From: Candidatus Parcubacteria bacterium | GTDB lineage: Bacteria > Patescibacteriota > Patescibacteriia > Patescibacteriales > UBA12075 | Length of the DNA: 29,951 nucleotides | Assembly: GCA_023140595.1 (NCBI GenBank) | Contig: JAGLLI010000078.1 | Span: 1-29,951 of the forward strand | Reading direction: 5' to 3' | Shown: piece by piece, positions 16,382 through 22,222 of the stretch | Layout: each line of letters opens with the position of its first letter | Numbering within the stretch: the stretch's first letter is position 1 | Notes under the pieces: generated by a model | The model's database searches: none | What the model was told of the DNA's origin: nothing | Seen by the model: the letters and a program-made list of their open reading frames with translations, nothing else | Translations under genes and position numbers: made by a program

Positions 16382-16806
16382 GTAAAACGATAAAGCATCA
16401 AAAAATTAAAATTTATACTGACGGGGGAGCGCGGGGTAATCCCGGACCGGCTGGGGTTGGGGTGGTTGTTTATGACGTGAATGATAATATTATTGATACC
16501 AAATCAGAGTATATTGGCGAAGCAACCAATAATCAGGCGGAGTACAAGGCGGTTGTCGTTGCCATGGAGTTGATTGGCAAATATGAAATTGATGAAATTA
16601 ATTTTTTTCTTGACAGTGAATTGGTTGTAAAACAATTAAACCGAGAGTATAAAGTAAAAAACAAAGGCTTGGCGCCTTTGTTTGTGAAAGTGTATAATAA
16701 TATACTTAAATATAAAAAAGTTACTTTTACGCATGTGCGCCGGGAGTTTAATAAAGAGGCGGACAAATTGGCAAATATTGCCATGGATAACGGACAAATT
16801 TTATGA
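16375..16806 (+). CDS. rnhA: Ribonuclease H family protein (RNase HI-like)
   Basis: A cytoplasmic nuclease that cleaves the RNA strand of RNA-DNA hybrids. At 143 aa it contains only the catalytic domain, with all four acidic residues visible: Asp16 in TDGGARGNPG, Glu56 in NNQAEYKAV, Asp80 in FLDSELVVKQL and Asp130 in NKEADKLAN. The TDGGARGNPG form is typical of the short RNase HI-like proteins of many bacteria and archaea. It is the first gene of a three-gene run: its stop overlaps the start of the DedA gene (ATGA at 16803). It starts with the same four residues, MSSK, as recJ. Confidence 0.9.
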   Translation: MSSKTIKHQKIKIYTDGGARGNPGPAGVGVVVYDVNDNIIDTKSEYIGEATNNQAEYKAVVVAMELIGKYEIDEINFFLDSELVVKQLNREYKVKNKGLAPLFVKVYNNILKYKKVTFTHVRREFNKEADKLANIAMDNGQIL

Positions 16807-17447
16807 TGGAGCTTGTAAATTTATTACTTGAATTCAGCCAAACAATCGGCTATTTTGGCATTATTTTTTTAATGGCGATTGAAAGTTCGTTTATTCCTTT
16901 TCCATCGGAAGTGGTAATACCGCCTGCGGCTTTTTTGGCGGCGCAAGGCGAATTTAATATTTATTTAGTTGTGTTATTCGGAATTCTAGGAAGCTTGATC
17001 GGCGCGCTAGTTAATTATTATTTGGCTTTGACTTTAGGCAGAAAAGTTGTTTTTTCTTTGGCGGAAACAAAGACGGCAAAGTTATTTTTGGTTACTCCGG
17101 AAAAAATTGAGCGCGCGGAAAAATATTTTTTGCGCTATGGAAATATTTCCACATTTGTTTGCCGCTTGGTTCCCGCGGTCAGGCAATTAATTTCAATTCC
17201 TGCCGGTTTTTCAAAAATGAAAATTAGAAATTTTTTATTCTTCACGTTTTTAGGCTCATCCACATGGATAATCATTCTGGCAATCCTCGGTTATGTTTTC
17301 GGCGCCAACGAAGAGCTTATGCATTATTTTTATAAAAACATAAAAATAATTTGTATTTCTTTGTTTGTTTTAATTGTTTTGTATATTTTAATTAAAAAGA
17401 TTTTGTATAAAAAATTAATTAATAATAAATGTTACAAAAAAATATGA
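16803..17447 (+). CDS. DedA-family membrane protein
   Basis: A 214-aa inner-membrane protein of the DedA/VTT family, linked to lipid-carrier scrambling and membrane homeostasis. Visible features are the re-entrant-loop motif P-F-P-S-E-V-V-I-P-P (residues 33-42), and in the second half C-R-L-V-P-A-V-R-Q-L-I-S-I-P-A-G (the family's F/C-R-x-x-P-x-x-R signature), then hydrophobic helices and a basic tail. The length is normal. The ATG overlaps the rnhA stop. A second ATG follows immediately, so the start is uncertain by one codon. Its own TGA overlaps the next start, so the three genes should be translationally coupled. Confidence 0.88.
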   Translation: MMELVNLLLEFSQTIGYFGIIFLMAIESSFIPFPSEVVIPPAAFLAAQGEFNIYLVVLFGILGSLIGALVNYYLALTLGRKVVFSLAETKTAKLFLVTPEKIERAEKYFLRYGNISTFVCRLVPAVRQLISIPAGFSKMKIRNFLFFTFLGSSTWIIILAILGYVFGANEELMHYFYKNIKIICISLFVLIVLYILIKKILYKKLINNKCYKKI

Positions 17448-17770
17448 ACATAGAAAAAAATTTTAACAATTCTCCTCTAAAATTCGCTGATATTTTAGAT
17501 GATAATGAAAAAGTTAAAAAAAGTCTGGAAAATATTGACGGTCTTTACGAGTTGCTTAGCAAGACAGTTTATGAAGTTGTGCACGGAAAACTTCTTGAGG
17601 AAGAATCATCATCGCGTATTAAAAAAATAGCAAGAGACATGGTCAATGATAAAGAGGTTAAAGAAGCGGTAATGGCCTTTTTAAGCGAGGGTGGTAAAGG
17701 TTATCGTCTTTATGAGAAGGGCGCGGTTATAATCAAAAAAGACTTAGAAAAAGAGCTTAAAAACATTTAA
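17444..17770 (+). CDS. Small helical protein of unknown function, about 108 aa
   Basis: A charged, probably all-helical cytoplasmic protein with no signal or membrane segment. The ATG at 17444 overlaps the DedA stop (ATGA), and the earlier in-frame ATG at 17429 would lie inside dedA, so 17444 is chosen. No family is recognised. It ends 28 bases before the convergent def gene, and no terminator is visible between them. Confidence 0.65.
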   Translation: MNIEKNFNNSPLKFADILDDNEKVKKSLENIDGLYELLSKTVYEVVHGKLLEEESSSRIKKIARDMVNDKEVKEAVMAFLSEGGKGYRLYEKGAVIIKKDLEKELKNI

Positions 17771-17798
17771 AGGAAAAAATAAATTGCCAAAATTGTAA

Positions 17799-18278
17799 TT
17801 AATCGCGTAATTTCTGTGTTTTAATATTCTTTGCTTTTTCAATAAATAAAATTCCATCCAAGTGGTCAATTTCATGCTGAAAGACTCTTGCCATTAAGCC
17901 TTTTGGGCTTATTCTTATTTCTTTTCCGTTCCTGTCGGTATAAATACAAGTTATTTTTGAATGTCTTTTTACTTTGCCAAAAACATTAGGCACTGACAAA
18001 CAGCCTTCTTCTCCCCATTCTTTTGACCATGATTTTTTAATTATTCGCGGATTAATTATATAAAGCGATTCTTGTTTGGAATTTATTACTGACAAGCAAA
18101 TATTTTTGCCGATTTGCGGCGCGGCCAAACCAATTCCGTCTTTTTTTATCATGGTTTCAAACATATCATCGCATAAAGTTTGAAATTCTTTTGATTTGAT
18201 AACTTCTTGTGAAATTTTTTGCGATTTTTTTTTCAAAATATCGTTTGGATGGGTTATTATTTTAAGTAATTTTGGCAT
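17799..18278 (-). CDS. def: Peptide deformylase
   Basis: A metalloenzyme that removes the formyl group from the starting methionine of new proteins. All three family motifs are intact: GIGLAAPQIG (residues 48-57), EGCLSVP (91-97, Cys93 metal ligand) and QHEIDHLDG (134-142, His135/Glu136/His139). At 159 aa it is a compact bacterial form. It is transcribed alone from a good promoter that lies back to back with that of the repeat-protein gene. There is no Shine-Dalgarno. Confidence 0.95.
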   Translation of the reverse strand: MPKLLKIITHPNDILKKKSQKISQEVIKSKEFQTLCDDMFETMIKKDGIGLAAPQIGKNICLSVINSKQESLYIINPRIIKKSWSKEWGEEGCLSVPNVFGKVKRHSKITCIYTDRNGKEIRISPKGLMARVFQHEIDHLDGILFIEKAKNIKTQKLRD

Positions 18279-18304
18279 ATAAATTTTAATTGATTTACAA
18301 GTAT

Positions 18305-18333
18305 ATTTTACAGTTTATTGCGTCTTTAGTCAA
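18305..18333 (-). promoter_or_regulatory. Promoter of def
   Basis: On the minus strand, -35 TTGACT (18333-18328), 17-nt spacer, -10 TAAAAT (18310-18305). The predicted transcript start lies about 20 bases before the def ATG. Confidence 0.6.
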
Positions 18334-18378
18334 TTTAAAAAAATTTATTTAAAAACTCTTTTTAAAACTGCGTATTAC

Positions 18379-18387
18379 TGGTATAAT
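18379..18387 (+). promoter_or_regulatory. Extended -10 promoter of the repeat-protein gene
   Basis: TG-G-TATAAT, a perfect extended -10 (TG at 18379, hexamer 18382-18387), lies 25 bases before the ATG. The -35 region (TTTTTA) is poor, as is common for extended -10 promoters. Confidence 0.55.
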
Positions 18388-18412
18388 ATAATTATATTAT
18401 TCAATATAAAAA

Positions 18413-19441
18413 ATGGAAGAAAAATTGGAAAAAATTAAAGCTCTGTGGGAAAAATTAAAAGAGGATGGGACGACCAATAAAGAACTATGCGAATTAATTA
18501 AAGAGGTGCCTGAATTAAGGAACGAGGTTTGGCGGGAATTAAAAAAAAATAATCCCACTAACGAGGATTTGCGTTTTTTAATTGAATTTATTGACGGCGA
18601 TTTGCAAAAAGAATTTTGGGAAGAATTAAAGAAAAATAAAATTTCAAATTTTGAATTAAAAAATATCATTGAATATGTTGAGCCTTTAAGAGCAGGGGCT
18701 TGGAAAAAATTTTTAAAACAAAAACCGACTAATTTTGAATTGCGCGATATCGCGCGATATGTTGAACCTCTTAGACGCAAGGCTTGGAAAAAATTAAAGA
18801 AACAAAAGCCAAGCGAAAATGATTTGATATATATAATTAAATTTATTGAACCGTTAAGAAATGACGCATGGAAAAAGCTCGCGAAAATGAAGCCGGATAT
18901 TTATAATTTGTTATATATAATTAAATATGTAAAAGGGCTTAGGGAAGACGCGTGGAAATTAACGCTTAAATTAAGGCAGTCAAATGATATAATAAGAAAA
19001 ATAATAACTCAGGTGCCTGATTTCAGGCAGCGAGCGTGGGAAACGCTTTTAGCGCAAAACCCAAGCAATAATGATTTGTGCTTTATAATGAAAGACGTTG
19101 AACCATTGCGCGCGCGAGCTTGGGAAGAATTTTGCAAAAATAATCCTTCCAACGAAGACTTGCGTTTTATATTAAAGCGTGTTAAAGAATTAAGAGCCGT
19201 GGCATGGAAAAAGTTATTAGAGCAAAATCCGACAAATAGCGATTATTGTTTTATTATAAAAGATGTTGAATCTTTGCGGGTGGAGGCTTGGAAAAAATTT
19301 ATAAAAAATAACCCGACAGATGATGAAATTGATTTTATAATTCGCTATATCCCGACTTTAAAGGACTACGCGGAACAATACAAAAAGACTAAAAATAATA
19401 AAATTTTAGAAGAAATTAAAGATATTTATTTTAAAGTGTAA
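18413..19441 (+). CDS. Alpha-solenoid protein made of eleven 28-residue repeats
   Basis: Almost the whole 342-aa protein consists of eleven tandem repeats of 28 residues (one has 29) from about residue 20 to 328. Each has the pattern P-[ST]-N-x-[DE]-L-x-x-I-[IL]-K, then V-E-x-L-R-x-x-A-W-K-K-L, then a basic turn ending in N or K. That is two short amphipathic helices per unit, so a solenoid scaffold for protein or nucleic-acid binding is likely. It has no signal or membrane segment and is strongly basic and acidic on its surface. It does not match the classic HEAT, TPR (34 residues) or Sel1 patterns that I know; the nearest idea is a LRV/HEAT-like helical repeat. It has its own promoter and is followed four bases later by a small conserved gene. 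Confidence 0.8.
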   Translation: MEEKLEKIKALWEKLKEDGTTNKELCELIKEVPELRNEVWRELKKNNPTNEDLRFLIEFIDGDLQKEFWEELKKNKISNFELKNIIEYVEPLRAGAWKKFLKQKPTNFELRDIARYVEPLRRKAWKKLKKQKPSENDLIYIIKFIEPLRNDAWKKLAKMKPDIYNLLYIIKYVKGLREDAWKLTLKLRQSNDIIRKIITQVPDFRQRAWETLLAQNPSNNDLCFIMKDVEPLRARAWEEFCKNNPSNEDLRFILKRVKELRAVAWKKLLEQNPTNSDYCFIIKDVESLRVEAWKKFIKNNPTDDEIDFIIRYIPTLKDYAEQYKKTKNNKILEEIKDIYFKV

Positions 19442-19445
19442 ACCG

Positions 19446-19709
19446 ATGAAAAATGAAAAATTCGCCGGAATAAGCGATATATTAAAAACAAAAAAAATCA
19501 AAAAAACTCCCGCCTATGAGTGGCAGGAGTTGGCATTGCGAATTATTGAAGAATTAAAAATTCCAAACAATAAGCGAAGTTCGGTTTTTAAGGCATGTAA
19601 ACAGCTTCCCAAAAATTTTATTTTGCAATCTCTAAATGACACAAAAGAATTATGCAAGACAGGGGATAAATGGAAATATTTTTTTAAAATTATAAGCGGC
19701 AAAGAATAA
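19446..19709 (+). CDS. Small conserved protein of unknown function, 87 aa
   Basis: A basic, mainly helical 87-aa protein with Y-E-W-Q-E-L-A-L-R-I-I, K-R-S-S-V-F-K-A-C and a C-terminal KWKYFFKII stretch, a pattern I associate with short Parcubacteria proteins that lack a name. A DNA- or RNA-binding role would fit its basicity but is not shown. It starts four bases after the solenoid gene, suggesting co-expression. It ends three bases before the stop of the convergent LigB-like gene. Confidence 0.65.
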   Translation: MKNEKFAGISDILKTKKIKKTPAYEWQELALRIIEELKIPNNKRSSVFKACKQLPKNFILQSLNDTKELCKTGDKWKYFFKIISGKE

Positions 19710-19712
19710 ATT

Positions 19713-20504
19713 TTAGTTAATTTCAAAATCCATAACCAAATATCCAACTCCAAAAGGCGCTTCGTAAGAAAGCGTTTTTGTTTTGTAATTAACATTTTTT
19801 AATATTCCCTGCTGGATTAAAAATGGGCGCAAACCGCATTCCTTGGCGTCGTCTATAAATTCCGGATCAAGATTTAAGATTTCATCAATTTTTTTCGCGC
19901 TTAATAATTCTATAATTTTTTTATCAAATTTTTTGCCCTTAGGCGAATAACCGGCAGGGGAATCTTTGCTTAGCGCGTGAGAAAGATCGCCTGAGGCAAT
20001 CACGGCAATATTTTTATTGCTGAGAAAAATTTGCGTTTTAAGTTTTTCACCGAAATTAAAGTGCTCTTCCAAACTAAGCCCTGAATGATGAATGGGAATT
20101 ATTTTTATATTTTTTAAATTCTCAGTAAGGATATGCAAGGGGACTGCTGATCCGTGATCTAAAAAATCATTAGTGTTAAGCTGAAGCGGAGTATTTGTTT
20201 CAAGGTTTTCTTTTATTTTGTAAGCTAATTCAATATCCAAACCCCATGTTTTTTGCGTTGAAAAATCGCCGAAATCTTTAAAATCGCATACTAATTTCGG
20301 ATTAAAATTAATTGTAAAAGCGTCTTCATAAGCCTTTCCATGCGGCGAAATAATAATGATTGTATCAATTTTTTTTTCGCTTAATTTGCTTTTTAATTTT
20401 TCATACGAATTCAGGGTCGCTTTTAATTGCTTGAGATGATTTTTTCCAATTGTTGGAATTAAAATCGGCGGATGAGGGACTATTGCTGAAAGTAGTAAAG
20501 GCAT
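19713..20504 (-). CDS. LigB/MEMO-superfamily metalloprotein (extradiol-dioxygenase fold)
   Basis: A 263-aa protein with the fold of class III extradiol dioxygenases and the MEMO (AmmeMemoRadiSam B) family. Likely metal ligands are His11 in VPHPP and His55 in SPHG, with further conserved histidines at His117 (LDHGSAVPL) and His176 (SGDLSHAL). The order and spacing fit the superfamily. The substrate is unknown, since aromatic degradation is not expected in such a reduced genome, and MEMO-type proteins have had redox and radical-SAM-partner roles proposed. It is the second gene of a pair after the lysozyme-like protein, 17 bases apart. No radical-SAM partner is in the window. Confidence 0.8.
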   Translation of the reverse strand: MPLLLSAIVPHPPILIPTIGKNHLKQLKATLNSYEKLKSKLSEKKIDTIIIISPHGKAYEDAFTINFNPKLVCDFKDFGDFSTQKTWGLDIELAYKIKENLETNTPLQLNTNDFLDHGSAVPLHILTENLKNIKIIPIHHSGLSLEEHFNFGEKLKTQIFLSNKNIAVIASGDLSHALSKDSPAGYSPKGKKFDKKIIELLSAKKIDEILNLDPEFIDDAKECGLRPFLIQQGILKNVNYKTKTLSYEAPFGVGYLVMDFEIN

Positions 20505-20521
20505 AACTTTATATTTATGAT

Positions 20522-22072
20522 TTAGGGATTTAAAATGTTAGCAACTTCATCTTCTAATGTTTCGTCTGTAGAGGAAGCTAAAATTGGATCGGTGGAGGTT
20601 GCGTTGCCAGTGTCAATTATATCTTCTGTAAATATTTCTTTAACCGCATCGCCTTTTTCATAAAGATTGAGAATTTTTTCTGGAACGGTTATGATATTGT
20701 CCCATGAATAGCCCAAATCATTAAAAATTTTGCCGGAAGTGATTGGCCTTCGTTTTTTATTGTCAATTACATATACTGCAGGAGAAAGATCTGATTTTAA
20801 CAGTTCGCCATCATTGAATATTGCCGGCGCAACGGTTTTGTAGCTTGCTAATTTTTCAGGACTTTCTTGCGTAATTGATTTCCATTTGAATTTGGTTTTT
20901 AACAAAACCGCGTCCCAAAGCGGCGCTTTTGTGTCCTCTGTGACGTAATAAATTCCGCCGCTAACTCTGTCTTGCAACAGCGCGCCGGTAGGATAACTTG
21001 AAGTCGCGGTAATAGGCACGCCTTCTTCGTAGGCATTAATATCTTCCCAGCTGGCGTCTAAGAGTTCTTCGGGGTTAAAACCGATTTTACGAAAAGCTTC
21101 AGCGTTTTCAAATCCGCGTCGTTTATCGTCAACCAATAAATAAATGGTCCCGCGCGGACTGCGGATTAGAGAATACTGAGGAAATTTAATCGGAGCTCCT
21201 TTTGGATATTGGTCTAAAATTGATTTATTAGCTTGAATTACTTTATTTAAATCATATCTTGAAGTTAGGGCGCCTTTGGTTATAAATGGGCGCTTCTCTC
21301 CGTTTTTAATAAGCCAAACTCCCGGTTCTCCTTTTATCTGTAAAAGAGTATTGTCAGGGTAGCTAAAAGTAAAATAACGCATCCATAGTTTATAAAAATT
21401 ATAATTTCCATTATAGACATGAGGGGTGTAATTATAGAGCGCTGCCGTAGCCTTGTTTAAGGGTGTAACTTCCATTGCCGGTTTGCCTGTATTGGATATT
21501 GTATAAGTATTTCCGGCGCGGTATGTATAGTGATGCGGATTTTTCATATAATCAAAAAATTGCAGCGAGGCCGAGTTTACTTGCTTGCCAAAGCCTTCCC
21601 ATCTAACGTTACAGCCTCCGCCATCAGGACATCCATAACCGGTCGCCCAATCAAGCTGTCTTTGCGTAGGATTTGTTGCTGTAATAAGGCTTTGCTCTTT
21701 TTGTAAAAGCACAATTAAAAATTTGGGATTAATGGTAATTTTTTGGCAAAATCTTTCTTTTTCCTGCGGACTCGCGTGAGTAAATATGTCTGAATTGCCA
21801 CAGTCATAATTATTTGCGGCATCATAAATAATTTGCGCCGCAGTTTTGGTTCGTCCGGCATAATCGGACAGATTATTTTTAGAAATATATCCGTTTTTAG
21901 CTCGCAAAAAAGCGTCAATTTCAGAAAGCGTCATTGAGCTTGAGTCAAGAATCTCTTCATCGCTGATTATATAATTAGGATCAAAAACCGCCGCCAGCGA
22001 TTCCGCGCTTAAACAGGCAAAAATAATAAAACAAGTGATTATTAAATAGGATTTTTTTATGTTTTTTAGCAT
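20522..22072 (-). CDS. Secreted lysozyme-like protein with four C-terminal surface repeats
   Basis: A 516-aa exported protein with a signal peptide (1 to about 28). Residues about 30-235 look like a lysozyme/transglycosylase-type fold: NPKFLIVLLQKEQSL (115-129, Glu126 a candidate acid), DWATGYG (141-147), GFGKQVNSA (160-168) and ALYNYTPHVYNGNYNFYKLW (211-230), reminiscent of the Tyr-Asn-x-Gly/Pro motif of GH23. Four Cys (91, 109, 148, 154) could form disulfides. Residues 240-500 hold four repeats of about 55 aa, each with L-L-x, V/I-Y-x-V/I and an R-R/P patch. Similar repeats occur in the secreted protein at 7740. A role in remodelling host or own peptidoglycan is inferred. It has its own promoter. 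Confidence 0.7.
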   Translation of the reverse strand: MLKNIKKSYLIITCFIIFACLSAESLAAVFDPNYIISDEEILDSSSMTLSEIDAFLRAKNGYISKNNLSDYAGRTKTAAQIIYDAANNYDCGNSDIFTHASPQEKERFCQKITINPKFLIVLLQKEQSLITATNPTQRQLDWATGYGCPDGGGCNVRWEGFGKQVNSASLQFFDYMKNPHHYTYRAGNTYTISNTGKPAMEVTPLNKATAALYNYTPHVYNGNYNFYKLWMRYFTFSYPDNTLLQIKGEPGVWLIKNGEKRPFITKGALTSRYDLNKVIQANKSILDQYPKGAPIKFPQYSLIRSPRGTIYLLVDDKRRGFENAEAFRKIGFNPEELLDASWEDINAYEEGVPITATSSYPTGALLQDRVSGGIYYVTEDTKAPLWDAVLLKTKFKWKSITQESPEKLASYKTVAPAIFNDGELLKSDLSPAVYVIDNKKRRPITSGKIFNDLGYSWDNIITVPEKILNLYEKGDAVKEIFTEDIIDTGNATSTDPILASSTDETLEDEVANILNP

Positions 22073-22109
22073 ATATAATTAATTTTTTAAATTATTAAAG
22101 CTACTAACA

Positions 22110-22138
22110 ATTATACATTAGTTTGGTTTTTTTTACAA
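22110..22138 (-). promoter_or_regulatory. Promoter of the lysozyme-like/LigB-like pair
   Basis: On the minus strand, -35 TTGTAA (22138-22133), 17-nt spacer, perfect -10 TATAAT (22115-22110). It lies directly after the terminator of the vault-like gene, so the pair is a separate transcription unit. Confidence 0.65.
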
Positions 22139-22149
22139 AAAATTTTGTA

Positions 22150-22188
22150 TAAAAAAAGTGGCAGTAAAGCATTACGCAATACCGCCAC
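22150..22188 (-). terminator. Intrinsic terminator of the vault-like gene
   Basis: On the minus strand, GTGGCGGTA (22188-22180) pairs with TACTGCCAC (22166-22158, one G-U pair) and is followed by seven T. A second perfect 7-bp hairpin (22201-22207 with 22211-22217) lies between the stop codon and this terminator. Confidence 0.85.
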
Positions 22189-22222
22189 ATGGGTTATCGG
22201 AAATCTATGTTAGATTTCGTAA

